From Chthonomonas calidirosea T49 (GTDB lineage Bacteria; Armatimonadota; Chthonomonadetes; Chthonomonadales; Chthonomonadaceae): a DNA stretch of 64,000 nt. The notes beneath the pieces were generated by a model. That model had not been told where the DNA came from. It searched no databases and worked only from the letters and a program-made list of their open reading frames with translations. The stretch lies in contig NC_021487.1 of assembly GCF_000427095.1 (NCBI RefSeq), forward strand, positions 3,209,241-3,273,240, given 5' to 3'. Position 1 is the first letter of the stretch. Every line of letters starts with the position of its first letter. Position numbers and translations under genes: made by a program. Positions 46,652 to 55,600 of this stretch are shown here, in pieces.

Positions 46652-47686
46652 TTAGGGCACCAACATCACCTTAAGGGCTTGGCGCTCGTCCATGGCGCGA
46701 TAGCCCTCGGCAACCTGCTCTAGCGGCAAGGTGCGGTCGAACACGCGTCCCGGCAGAATCCGTCCCTCCAGCACGTCGGGGAGCAGCTCGTCCATATAGG
46801 CTCGCGTTGGGGCAGGGCCACCACTGATGGTGATGTTGTTGTAGAAGGTAGGGCCGGCAGGGATACCCTCATGATGCGGTACCCCTACTCGCCCAATGGC
46901 GCCTCCAGGACGAACGATGCCGACGGCCGTTCGCATGGCCTCTTCCGTGCCCACACACTCCAACACGGAATGGGCGCCTAACCCGCCCGTTCGCTCGCGT
47001 ACGGCCTCTATCGCCGCGTCTCCACGCTCGGTTACAATATCGGTGGCGCCGAACTCGCGGGCTAACGCGATCCGATCCGGATGGCGCCCCAAGAGGATAA
47101 TCCTTTCCGCCCCGAGCCGCTTGGCGGCGATAACCCCGCAAAGGCCTACCGCCCCATCCCCGATGATCGCGGCGGTGGTGCCCTGCCGAACCCGTGCGGT
47201 TACCGCCGCGTGGTGGCCGGTGCCCATTACATCGGTTAATGTGAGGAGGTGAGGAAGGAGGGCCTTGTCGTCTTCACGCGCTGTCACTTTATAGAGAGTG
47301 CCGTCTGCAAAGGGGATGCGCACGGCTTCGGCCTGCGCTCCTTCGGTATGGTAGGAGAAAAATCCGCCGTGGGTGCAGGCGGTGTGCAGACCCTCGCTGC
47401 AGAATACGCAGGTGCCGTCGGAAAACGCGAAGGGCATCAGCACCAGATCGCCTTTGCGCACCGTTCGCACCTCCGAACCTACCTCTTCCACAACGCCTAT
47501 GGCTTCATGCCCCATGCGCCGACCCGTTTCAGGAAGAGGGTCAAAACCCCGATAGGGCCAAAGGTCGCTGCCACAAATGCAGGCGACGACCACCCGAATA
47601 ACCGCATCCGTCGGCTCGATGATCCGCGCGTCGGGTACTTGATCTATGTGAACCTCTCTCGGTGCACTTAAAACGGTTGCACGCAT
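46652..47686 (-). CDS. Zinc-dependent alcohol dehydrogenase (MDR family)
   Basis: 344 residues. N-terminal GroES-like domain with the catalytic zinc site (ACICGSDLWPYRG, MGHEAIGVVEEVG) and a Cys-bearing loop (CVFCSEGLHTAC) for the structural zinc, then the Rossmann NAD(P) domain (AAIIGDGAVGLCGVIAAKRLGAERI). It oxidises alcohols or reduces aldehydes; the substrate is unknown. It lies just downstream of the cupin gene (3 bp gap) in the same direction, and both probably answer to the divergent AraC regulator. Confidence 0.93.
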   Translation of the reverse strand: MRATVLSAPREVHIDQVPDARIIEPTDAVIRVVVACICGSDLWPYRGFDPLPETGRRMGHEAIGVVEEVGSEVRTVRKGDLVLMPFAFSDGTCVFCSEGLHTACTHGGFFSYHTEGAQAEAVRIPFADGTLYKVTAREDDKALLPHLLTLTDVMGTGHHAAVTARVRQGTTAAIIGDGAVGLCGVIAAKRLGAERIILLGRHPDRIALAREFGATDIVTERGDAAIEAVRERTGGLGAHSVLECVGTEEAMRTAVGIVRPGGAIGRVGVPHHEGIPAGPTFYNNITISGGPAPTRAYMDELLPDVLEGRILPGRVFDRTLPLEQVAEGYRAMDERQALKVMLVP

Positions 47687-47689
47687 CGC

Positions 47690-48097
47690 TTACTCCTCCG
47701 TCTTTTGATGATAGTCTTCGTCAGAAACCTTTTCCATCCACTCCACGACCTTGCCCGCCAGCGCCTCTTGGATAGCGATGTGGGTTAAGGCCGTGCTGAC
47801 TGTGGCACCGTGCCAATGTTTTTCGCCAGGGGGAAACCACACCACGTCGCCTGGCCTTATTTCGCGCTTAGGCCCTCCCTCACTTTGCACCCATCCACAG
47901 CCGGAAGTAACGATGAGGGTCTGGCCTAAAGGATGGGTATGCCACGCGGTTCGAGCGCCAGGCTCGAAGGTAACACTCGCTACCCGCACGCGGGCGGGAT
48001 CGGGCGCCTCAAGCAGAGGATCCACCCGCACAGCGCCGGTGAAGTAGGCCTCGGGCCCTTTGCTCGATGGTTGCGATCCAACTCTTTTGATCTCCAT
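47690..48097 (-). CDS. Small cupin-domain protein
   Basis: 135 residues. Cupin motif 1 ([20 protein letters not shown]) and motif 2 ([19 protein letters not shown]) are both present, with the metal-binding His-x-His, and the Glu replaced by Gln in motif 1. Homologues are often near aldo-keto reductases and AraC regulators and are of unsettled role. GAGGAGGT precedes its ATG. It is the first gene of the minus-strand redox module. Confidence 0.92.
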   Translation of the reverse strand: MEIKRVGSQPSSKGPEAYFTGAVRVDPLLEAPDPARVRVASVTFEPGARTAWHTHPLGQTLIVTSGCGWVQSEGGPKREIRPGDVVWFPPGEKHWHGATVSTALTHIAIQEALAGKVVEWMEKVSDEDYHQKTEE

Positions 48098-48235
48098 AGG
48101 GGACCTCCTCTTGGGATTTCAGTTCACGAAGTGCGTTTTGGAGTTTTTCCACTGGAATCTACTCAGGGAACAGAACGATGTGATAGAATGATTTTCCAAA
48201 GATATTGCACTTTTCTACAAAGGGTGGAACCCCCT

Positions 48236-49168
48236 ATGGATACGCAGGTACGACGACCGTCAGCTCATGAGGGGTTGCGGATGGAGGCCGATCGAGCGGA
48301 GTTGCTGGAGCGGATCGCCCGCGCGGTTCCACACGACGGCAGCGCTGAGCCGTTGCCGGGGCTCCTGCTTCACCGTGCCTCGGCCCCTACCTCCGCTCTG
48401 CCAGGGGTTTATGAGCCCGCATTTTGCGTGATCGCCCAAGGAAGTAAGGAGGTGTACCTGGGCAGGGAGTGTTATCGTTACGACCCCTATCACTACTGCT
48501 TAAGCACGGTGGAACTGCCGGTGATTACCCGCGTCGTCGAAGCCTCCAGACCCCGCCCCTATCTAAGCCTTCGCTTGGCCTTAGACCCCGCTCTGGTCGG
48601 CTCTGTAATGCTCGAATTGGGCTACTTGGGAGCCCGTTCCCATGCCGATGCAAAGGCGTTTGATGTCAGTTCGCTGGATGCAGACCTCTTAAACGCGGTG
48701 GTGCGGCTGCTGAGGTTGATAGACCACCCTAACGACGCCGCTTTTATGGCCTCTTTGGTAAAAAGGGAGATTATCTATCGCCTATTGATGGGCCAACAAG
48801 GGGAGCGACTTTGGCATATCGTGCGCTTCAACGGGGATATTTCCCCTATTTCTAAGGCGATCGAGCTTTTGCGGAAGAACTTTCATCGTCCATTGGCTGT
48901 TCACACCCTAGCGCGCGAGGTGGGGATGAGCGTGTCGGGTTTTTATCAGCATTTCAAGGCTGTTACCTCCATGAGCCCCTTGCAGTTTCAAAAACAGCTC
49001 CGCCTTCAGGAGGCTCGTCGCCTTATGCTCTACGAAGGATTGGATGCGGCGAGCGCTGGCTACCGGGTTGGCTACAATAGCCCCTCGCACTTCAATCGAG
49101 ATTACAAGAGGCTGTTCGGTTTCCCGCCGCATCAGCATAGGGAGCGCCTGCAGGGCACCGAGCCGTAG
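48236..49168 (+). CDS. AraC-family transcriptional regulator (AraC_N type)
   Basis: 310 residues from the ATG at 48236; the open frame reaches 47933 but that part overlaps the cupin gene. The N-terminal cupin-like AraC_N domain (about 35-190, YEPAFCVIAQGSKEVYLG) is of the YqhC group. The C-terminal HTH_18 has FHRPLAVHTLAREVGMSVSG, LQFQKQLRLQEARRLML and GYRVGYNSPSHFNRDYKRLF. In E. coli YqhC controls the yqhD alcohol dehydrogenase and dkgA aldo-keto reductase; here the neighbours are exactly such enzymes in divergent orientation. It is inferred to activate them in answer to reactive aldehydes. Confidence 0.92.
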   Translation: MDTQVRRPSAHEGLRMEADRAELLERIARAVPHDGSAEPLPGLLLHRASAPTSALPGVYEPAFCVIAQGSKEVYLGRECYRYDPYHYCLSTVELPVITRVVEASRPRPYLSLRLALDPALVGSVMLELGYLGARSHADAKAFDVSSLDADLLNAVVRLLRLIDHPNDAAFMASLVKREIIYRLLMGQQGERLWHIVRFNGDISPISKAIELLRKNFHRPLAVHTLAREVGMSVSGFYQHFKAVTSMSPLQFQKQLRLQEARRLMLYEGLDAASAGYRVGYNSPSHFNRDYKRLFGFPPHQHRERLQGTEP

Positions 49169-49344
49169 ATAGGGAAACAGCACCCTTCAGCGTTCGGTTG
49201 AAATGTCGGTGCCTAGCCAGAAGGAGGCCTTTTAAGACGCTAAGGTATACTAGCCTTGAGACCTTGCAACAAATAGTCCGCTACGGTTGGGTTTCGAAAG
49301 GGTAGCACACATCAGGAGGGGGCGTTCGTCCGGGGAGGCGGCCG

Positions 49345-50619
49345 ATGATAGAGAGTTTGCGGATTCGTCATTTCAAGGCTTTTGAGGAGTTCTCCGTTGA
49401 GAACCTTGGAGCTATCAACCTGATAACGGGAAGAAATAATGTCGGTAAGACCAGCCTCTTAGAGGCGATCTGGGCGTTTATTGATAGAGCTTACCTTTCT
49501 ACTCTCAGCCAGATATCTGTTTCTCGTGGTATGCAATCGAGTTGGTCGCAATTTGTTCCCACGCAACCCATTATCGTTGAAGTTCACTGGGCGCCGCACT
49601 TCGCTAATTTCGATCTCTCCCGCCCAATAGAGATATCGGTGCAACGTAATTGGGAAAATGTTCCGTTAACCAGATGGCAAAGAACCGTCAGGTCGTTGCG
49701 CGCCTCAGGAGGCCAGGTGGGGACAGAAGGGACTGCCGGTGAAAATGCGACACGTAGGTTTTGGGAAACCCTCAAAATTAGCTTTTCACCAACGGCCCAG
49801 TCTCAGGGAATCCCTCTAACGGCCCAGTCTCAGGAAATCCCTCTGCAAGACCCTCACATATCCGAGATGCCTAGCCAGTTGAACATACCAACACATCAAT
49901 CCCTTATTGCTCAGTCACCGGCCATTGGATCTCTTGTGTTGACCTATCGTTCGGAGGGAGTGAAACTTGGACAAGACTATCTAAAGGAGCGGATGAAAGT
50001 TGTGCTGTTAGGCAATACCGTTCAGCTAGAAGGAAACCTCTCAACAGATACTTGGAGCGTAGCCCCCGTGCCCAGCAGGGGATATGAGGATCTCGTTAGG
50101 CAAGCCCAGCGCTTTGGTGCGATAGATATAGAAAATGGGGTGGAACGCTTGGTGGAATACCTGCGTGTGATGGAACCACGCCTAAAACGGCTTATGCTGA
50201 TTCCCGTGAGAGGCATTTCCCAGATTCATGGCGAGATAGAGGGCCCTGGTGCCTTGCCGATCCGTTGTATGGGCGATGGAGTGGATCGCCTTATATCCAT
50301 TTTGCTCTGCCTAATGACGCCTCCCACGGTCGTTCTGGTTGATGAGATTGGGAGCGGCATTCATCACTCCGCCCTTCCTAGAATGTGGAAACTCCTTGCA
50401 GAGGTGGTGCGAGAGACCGGCTGTCAGCTCTTTGGCACAACACACAGCTACGAGTGCATTCAAGCGGCGATACAAGGACTAGAAGGCAACAAAAAGGATC
50501 AGGAGCTGTTTCGCTACATCCGTTTAGAACGCCCCAAGGAGGGAAGTGAGATAAAACCGGTTGTCTTGAACTATAACGATGCTGCATCTGCAGTCGAGAG
50601 TAACTTAGAGATTCGTTAG
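49345..50619 (+). CDS. OLD/RecF-like AAA ATPase (AAA_15/AAA_21 type)
   Basis: 424 residues. N-terminus FKAFEEFSVENLGAINLITG, the Walker A GRNNVGKTS (29-36, Lys35), Walker B VVLVDEIGSGIHHSALPRMW (Asp333, Glu334) and the switch His in GTTHSYECI near 365. The fold is the ABC-type ATPase of OLD nucleases and of PARIS AriA. No fused TOPRIM domain is present; the next gene supplies one. A 27-bp tandem duplication adds a repeated segment (TAQSQGIP/TAQSQEIP) in the middle. ATG at 49345, AGGAGG-rich upstream. AT-richer than the rest of the window, as expected of acquired defence DNA. Confidence 0.85.
   Translation: MIESLRIRHFKAFEEFSVENLGAINLITGRNNVGKTSLLEAIWAFIDRAYLSTLSQISVSRGMQSSWSQFVPTQPIIVEVHWAPHFANFDLSRPIEISVQRNWENVPLTRWQRTVRSLRASGGQVGTEGTAGENATRRFWETLKISFSPTAQSQGIPLTAQSQEIPLQDPHISEMPSQLNIPTHQSLIAQSPAIGSLVLTYRSEGVKLGQDYLKERMKVVLLGNTVQLEGNLSTDTWSVAPVPSRGYEDLVRQAQRFGAIDIENGVERLVEYLRVMEPRLKRLMLIPVRGISQIHGEIEGPGALPIRCMGDGVDRLISILLCLMTPPTVVLVDEIGSGIHHSALPRMWKLLAEVVRETGCQLFGTTHSYECIQAAIQGLEGNKKDQELFRYIRLERPKEGSEIKPVVLNYNDAASAVESNLEIR
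49791..49844 (+). repeat. 27-bp tandem direct repeat within the ATPase gene
   Basis: Two adjacent 27-bp units (49791-49817 and 49818-49844) identical at 26 of 27 positions; in frame, so the protein carries nine repeated residues. Confidence 0.92.
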
Positions 50620-50657
50620 AGATCCGGGGAAGGGCGTCGGCATTGGAGGGGGAAGGT

Positions 50658-51305
50658 TTGCAGCGTTCGATGAGCAAAACAGAAGATCGTAAGCCTCAGG
50701 AGATCACGAAGCGCTTTGCGATCCTCGTTGAGGGGCCGGATGATCGTTGTTTTTTCCAAGCGGCTTGTGAGCATTTGAAACTGAAAGAAGTTGATATAGT
50801 GCCCGTTGGCGGAAAAGATGGATTCGCAGCATCGTTAAAGAGCATCTCAAACATAGGCAATTGTGAGAAAATTCTCCTCGTTCGCGACGCAGATAACAAT
50901 GCGAACGGGGCCTTGCAAAGCCTTCAAGACGCTTTGAGACAAAAGAAGTTCCCATTTCCCAGCAAAGCATTTGAGTGGAAGACAGATGCAGGACTCCCTC
51001 ACGTCGCGATCGCGATAATGCCGGGACCCAATGAAGATGGCTCGCTGCAAAAAGGGGCGCTGGAAGACCTCTATATTACAGTGAGGATGGAGAAGGATAA
51101 AATCTGTAAGTGTGTCGACGATTTTTTGAAATGCTGCAGAGGTAAGAACCCATCTCTAAAGATAACTTCAAAAAGTAAGGTCAGCGCCTTTCTTGCGGCT
51201 CAATATGCAGATTTGAGATTAGGTGAAGCCATCGCTAAAGATTTTGACTGGAGTCATGAGGCACTTAAGCCGATCATGCAGCTCTTAGAAGCCTTCTCAA
51301 AGTAA
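50658..51305 (+). CDS. TOPRIM-like protein (DUF3226-type) paired with the ATPase
   Basis: 215 residues from the TTG at 50658, which has GGAGG at 50645-50649; an ATG at 50670 is an alternative, and the frame opens at 50643. Features of a TOPRIM fold: the catalytic Glu in FAILVEGPDDRCFF, then ILLVRDADNNANG with the D-x-D pair. DUF3226-like proteins of this shape commonly follow AAA ATPases. It would be the effector nuclease or nucleotide-acting half of a two-gene defence system. Starts 39 bp after the ATPase stop, same operon. I cannot assign it to AriB (DUF4435) without a profile search. Confidence 0.78.
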   Translation: MQRSMSKTEDRKPQEITKRFAILVEGPDDRCFFQAACEHLKLKEVDIVPVGGKDGFAASLKSISNIGNCEKILLVRDADNNANGALQSLQDALRQKKFPFPSKAFEWKTDAGLPHVAIAIMPGPNEDGSLQKGALEDLYITVRMEKDKICKCVDDFLKCCRGKNPSLKITSKSKVSAFLAAQYADLRLGEAIAKDFDWSHEALKPIMQLLEAFSK

Positions 51306-51357
51306 CTCTGGCTAGCACGCTTCCCTGCTATGGACACGCGGCGAAGGGGCGATCGCT

Positions 51358-54300
51358 TCAAGGTTTTGAGGGTGCGGCCACAAGTAGGTACGCCACCGCG
51401 TTGGGCACCGTGTTCACCCGAAACGTGGCCTGAAGGGCGCCGTTGTGCACGCGAAGCTGAACCGGAATGCGGCCTATGGGCGCGCCAGCCGTGTTGAGCG
51501 CAGTGATGCGCACCCCCTGACGCCATAGGGGATCGATATCCGAGAGAACGAGAGTCACATCGAAGGCCTCGTCACGGGGGAAGGGGATAAGCACCCATTG
51601 GCCAGCTTTTTGGCGTTTGAGCCGCAGGCTGCCGTTGGTGCGAACAGGCCCGAAGGAGATAGCTACCGCCTTCACGTTTTGATGCGCTTCCAGCAGGGCT
51701 TGCGGTACGGCGGAGGTTTTGGTGTCTTTGGTAAGCGTGATGACCCTGCCATCATCAGCCACATGCAGGGTACCTACGATGATCCTGGAGGAGCCGTCAT
51801 CATCACCTCGCAGATGGAGGCGCTCGCCGGTTTGAGGCGAGAAGATGCCGAGCTTGATCTGGTAGTCTCCATCCTTTAGGTCGGCAGGCAGGGTGATGGC
51901 GACGGGGCTGCCCTCCACCGTACCGAGCGGCCATCGGTCGGGCGGGGTCGCGATGCCGGAGTCGGGTTGAAGCACGATGCCTTCGTGCTCTTCGAGGCCA
52001 GGCTGAGTGATGTGCACGAACACGAGATCGCCTTGGGGTATGGGGGCACCCACCTGCCAAGCGAAGGCGATGCGGAACGCGCGAGGGCCGGTTTGTTGGA
52101 AGGAGAGGACGGAGGGCTGTACGGCTAGAGGGGGAATGGGTCCAGCCACATCGGTTCGCGCGTTCACATAGATGCGATTCGGTGTGCGCAGATAGTCCGC
52201 CACAACGCCCTGGCGGCGTGCGGTCCAAGCGATGATATCTTTGCCTAAGACCAACCACCCGTACTGGGGCAGCACGATGCGTTGGCGGCCGACGGCAAGC
52301 GGCCAATCGGAGTCGCGCGCGTTGGCGTAGATGCGAAGCCCGTTATTATAGGCCACAAAGACCCTATCGAAGCGGCTATGGGCGGCGATGGCCTGCTCGG
52401 TGGCAACCAGCTTGCCGTCTACCTCGTAGCGAATCTGTTGCGGAAGAGCGGTGGAGTAGCGCGACGTGATAGGCCATAAGAGGTTCTCCTCCTGCCAAAT
52501 GTAGGCGAGGTTGCGCACGAGCTGGGAGGGGATAAAACCGTCGTGGCCGTAGGCGATCTCTTCCATACGGTACTGATCGAGCGTTTTAGTGGGTGGCACC
52601 CGTTGCCACCAGAAACCCTCATACCCTTGAGGAAGCCATCGTTCAAGATAGCCCATACCGTGGTTGCACTGCAGGGGGTGGATTTTAAGGAGGTCAAAAT
52701 CCACAAAGAGCGGAGCCTCCTCGCCGCCATTAATGGGCACACCCTGTCCAAACTGGGCTTCCACCCCATCGAGTAGGCCGCTCCAGCGCCAATGTTGATT
52801 CCCTTCTCCTAGCACAGGGCCGTGGTGCACCTGCCGAAATAGCTGCCACAAGGCCTTGTAGGCTTCCCATACGGTGTGGAACTCACCGGCGCCCGGCCGG
52901 CCGGCTTGGAAGTCCACGTGCCACCAAGGAGGGACAGAGGAGTGCACGTCCAGATAGCTGGCGTTGGGAGCGTAGTGCTGCTGGACAAGGGTGGTGATGC
53001 GTTTGGCATATTTCAAAATGGCGGTAGGAGCCAGAGCATACGACTGAATGATGTTTTTCCATGCAGGTTGCGGGTTGCCTTGTGAATCTCTGGCGACATC
53101 GTTCCAGGTAAAAGAGGGGGCGTTCGGATAGAAATCCACATAGTTCTCGTGCAGCGCGATGCGCTCGCCTAGGCTTTCGGCGGTATGAGTCCACACCTTC
53201 ATGCCCTCATCCCCACCGAGATCGGCATTGGCTGGCACGGTATCGGGCAGCTGATTGTCGTAGCCGCCGTGTTGCCACACATGAACGATGGTCAACAGAT
53301 GCGTGAGGTCGTAGGTGGCTAGCTCGCGCAGCCAGGCGGCGTTGTCGGTAAAGCGTCCACCCCAAACATCGAGAACAACAAACTGCCCCATGAGTTTTAA
53401 GTAGGGCGAGGGTGGGTTCGGAGGGGTAGGCAGCACATCGCGCAGGTTGTTGGAGAGCGCGTAGTATACCGTTTCCTGAAGGGCGTTCCGCTGGCCGTTG
53501 GTCAGCGGGCCGTAGATGGCGGTGGTGCCATCGAATGAGCTAGCATGGGAAAGCACGAAGTCACCAATGGTGTTGGCATAGAGGCCAAGCTGGGGAAAGT
53601 AGTCTACGGTGCCCAGGTAGGGAACCACAATACGGCGGACAAAGGCGACCGGCCCAAGCCGGCCAAAATCCACTGCGGCGATGTAGGGATCGGGCGAGCG
53701 AAGGTCGAGCCGGACCGCATGGCCGGAGGGAGCCGAGAGGACTGCTTGGAGGCGAACCTTGCGATCGCCAACCGCATAGATCGCATTTCGCACAACCGAA
53801 TGCGTGGCGGGATCGGTGTGTTGGGTTAAGGAAAGAAGACGCACCTGTGGGGAGTCGGAGCGTACCAACTGGCCGTCCGTTGTAACAAAGGTGATGGTGG
53901 CTCCAAATCCCACGAAGATGGGAGGCATGAGGCGTGCATGGGAGTCTGCACGTGGAGAGAGGACCAGCGACCAGCCATCAAAGAGCGTTTTAGGATGGGA
54001 GGTTACCTCGGCCTGAAGCCTGTAGCGGCTTTGTGGGGTGTAGGTGGGAGAGCAGCTGCCAAAGGTGGTGCGTCGGAGGAGCAGAGAGGCTGGATCGGGA
54101 TGGAAAGTCGGAGGGCTTGGTGCGGGGCCGCCGGTAACGAGGATCTCTCGATCGCCCCAGAGAGCGTAGTCGAAGGAGGGATCACGTTTGGGGCCGGGGT
54201 CGGTTTCGAACCGTAGGGTCACTATTTGGCCTGCATAGGGAGTGAGGTCAAACTGATAGGAGGTCCAGGTGGAGTCGGTTTTGTTTTCATCCAGCTTTTT

Positions 54301-54741
54301 TTGGCCGTTGATGAAGAGGCGAAACGTGGCGCCATCGGAGAGATGAGGGCCGGTAAAGCCCTGCCGCATGGCAATCGAGAAGCGCAGGAGGATCCGCTTG
54401 GCCCGAGGCAGGCGAAGCCAGAAGGTTTGGTCGGTATCTCCTGTTCCACCGCGCCAAATGGGATGTAAGAGGAAGGCCTTTTTGCCGTTTTGATCGCCGA
54501 AGGGCTCGCATGCGATGCCCGTGTCCTCGGTGAAAAACCCGCTCCATCCGATAGGCATCGTGCCGCTGCGCCCGTCATCGTAGCGATAGGAGACCTGATA
54601 GAGCCCGATCTCGTCGAGGGAGGTCGTGCCTGTCGGTAGGCTGACCACCAGATCGGCGGGGACGGATGGGGGCTGGGCGGAAAGCAGACACGGACATAGT
54701 AGGAGAAAACAGAACGCGATCGCACGGCCTAGATGCCACAT
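51358..54741 (-). CDS. Large secreted protein, glycoside hydrolase-like (GH101/DUF5696 resemblance)
   Basis: 1127 residues. Signal peptide (AIAFCFLLLCPCLLSAQ, about 7-22). A beta-sandwich N-terminal region (about 30-210) with GGTGDTDQTFWLRLPRAK suggests a carbohydrate-binding module. A barrel-like central part (about 440-800) has HENYVDFYPNAPSFTWNDV, YLDVHSSVPPWWHVDFQ and LLDGVEAQFGQGVPINGG, which recall the GH101/DUF5696 class of endo-glycosidases. Further beta domains follow. I cannot name the catalytic residues with confidence. Likely an exported enzyme acting on glycans or glycoproteins. ATG at 54741; monocistronic. Confidence 0.7.
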   Translation of the reverse strand: MWHLGRAIAFCFLLLCPCLLSAQPPSVPADLVVSLPTGTTSLDEIGLYQVSYRYDDGRSGTMPIGWSGFFTEDTGIACEPFGDQNGKKAFLLHPIWRGGTGDTDQTFWLRLPRAKRILLRFSIAMRQGFTGPHLSDGATFRLFINGQKKLDENKTDSTWTSYQFDLTPYAGQIVTLRFETDPGPKRDPSFDYALWGDREILVTGGPAPSPPTFHPDPASLLLRRTTFGSCSPTYTPQSRYRLQAEVTSHPKTLFDGWSLVLSPRADSHARLMPPIFVGFGATITFVTTDGQLVRSDSPQVRLLSLTQHTDPATHSVVRNAIYAVGDRKVRLQAVLSAPSGHAVRLDLRSPDPYIAAVDFGRLGPVAFVRRIVVPYLGTVDYFPQLGLYANTIGDFVLSHASSFDGTTAIYGPLTNGQRNALQETVYYALSNNLRDVLPTPPNPPSPYLKLMGQFVVLDVWGGRFTDNAAWLRELATYDLTHLLTIVHVWQHGGYDNQLPDTVPANADLGGDEGMKVWTHTAESLGERIALHENYVDFYPNAPSFTWNDVARDSQGNPQPAWKNIIQSYALAPTAILKYAKRITTLVQQHYAPNASYLDVHSSVPPWWHVDFQAGRPGAGEFHTVWEAYKALWQLFRQVHHGPVLGEGNQHWRWSGLLDGVEAQFGQGVPINGGEEAPLFVDFDLLKIHPLQCNHGMGYLERWLPQGYEGFWWQRVPPTKTLDQYRMEEIAYGHDGFIPSQLVRNLAYIWQEENLLWPITSRYSTALPQQIRYEVDGKLVATEQAIAAHSRFDRVFVAYNNGLRIYANARDSDWPLAVGRQRIVLPQYGWLVLGKDIIAWTARRQGVVADYLRTPNRIYVNARTDVAGPIPPLAVQPSVLSFQQTGPRAFRIAFAWQVGAPIPQGDLVFVHITQPGLEEHEGIVLQPDSGIATPPDRWPLGTVEGSPVAITLPADLKDGDYQIKLGIFSPQTGERLHLRGDDDGSSRIIVGTLHVADDGRVITLTKDTKTSAVPQALLEAHQNVKAVAISFGPVRTNGSLRLKRQKAGQWVLIPFPRDEAFDVTLVLSDIDPLWRQGVRITALNTAGAPIGRIPVQLRVHNGALQATFRVNTVPNAVAYLLVAAPSKP

Positions 54742-55102
54742 GATAGACTCCTCCGTCGCTGATCATCACCAATAACGACGCATGCCAGAGCGGTTTTGAG
54801 AGTTCAGAATCGAGATGCGGCTTCTGGGGTGCGCTCTGGGCGTCGGTCAGGACGATTTTCGTCTATAAGTACGCCAAGCGTTGACAGAAGTCCTGCTGCA
54901 GTGGAACAGCTTAGAAGGCGTTGCGATGTCCCGGGGGTTTTACGGCTTGGCGGGGGGCGAGGCCTGAAGCAAAGCGGCGAAAGACGGCAGGAGGGAGCGG
55001 GAGGGTTTGTGCGACGAGGGTGCCCATTTGGAGGAAAGACATAGGGGCAAACGGCGTGGGGCGATTCTTCCAGAGCCGGCTTTCGCGGGGTGCTTTCCGT
55101 AG
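54742..55102. other. Intergenic region with no recognised gene
   Basis: About 360 bp upstream of the 1127-residue protein. It probably includes that gene's promoter, but I see no clear boxes. Minus-strand open frames here (for example 54940-55152) have no family signal and look like decay products of the neighbouring remnant. Confidence 0.5.
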
Positions 55103-55273
55103 CTATCTATCTGCACACGGGGGAGGCCTGCTATGGGAAACGAATGGGCCATGTTGGGCCGCCGCTGCCAACCTGTACACTGCAGCGCAGAGGGCGAGGC
55201 ACCATGCGCGTTGGATAGGGTGAGGGTGGTGGTGGCGAGTCCGTTTTGTGTTGGCCAGGTGTGTCAAAAGCAT
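55103..55273 (-). pseudogene. Remnant: second copy of the cytochrome-type gene's 5-prime end
   Basis: From the ATG at 55271-55273 the frame reads LLTHLANTKRTRHHHPHPIQ then RAWCLALCAAVYRLAAAAQHG, closely matching the signal peptide of the gene at 41344, but it stops after 57 residues with no mature domain. It is therefore a fragment of a duplication, unless it encodes a small exported peptide. Confidence 0.6.
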
Positions 55274-55440
55274 CGTTTGCTTCCCCATTTCTAGGCTAAG
55301 TAATGGTTTTTGTCGGCAGAAAGAGGAGAGCGGTTGTTACTGCAAGGTCCTGCACCTTTTCACCGGCGGTTCTCCTCTTTCTGCATAGAGGTTCTGCCAC
55401 TGTAGAGGGCAGAGGCCACCTGAGAGGTCTGCGAGAATTT
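55152..55440 (-). repeat. Duplicated leader/signal-peptide region, copy 2
   Basis: Second copy of the 290-bp region at 41217-41508, same strand. Shared exact blocks include 55262-55287 (26 nt across the ATG) and 55331-55360 (30 nt); the flanks differ. Confidence 0.85.
55316..55384 (-). ncRNA. Candidate structured leader RNA (cis element), copy 2
   Basis: The outer stem is 14 bp here (55316-55329 with 55371-55384), three base pairs longer than in copy 1, and encloses the same 30-nt core. The stem is kept although arm bases next to the core differ between the copies, which supports a selected RNA structure. Confidence 0.55.
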
Positions 55441-55600
55441 TGCAGGAAGGCGGCCGTATCTTTGTCAAAGAGGGCGTTTTAGGAAGCTGCAGAGTGTCCG
55501 CTTTGGCTGAGCAGAGAGAACAGGATGGTAAAATGGTTTAAACTGCGGTAGCATATAAGGCGCGCCAACCAGCAGAAGCTTTTAGTCAGAAGGAGAGGTT

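Noticed and set aside
47933-48235. N-terminal extension of the AraC regulator
   Set aside because: Overlaps the cupin gene on the opposite strand; AraC_N homology starts after the ATG at 48236.
49345-51305. Assignment as Gabija
   Set aside because: GajA is a single ATPase-TOPRIM protein with a GajB UvrD-like helicase; here the domains are split and no helicase is present.
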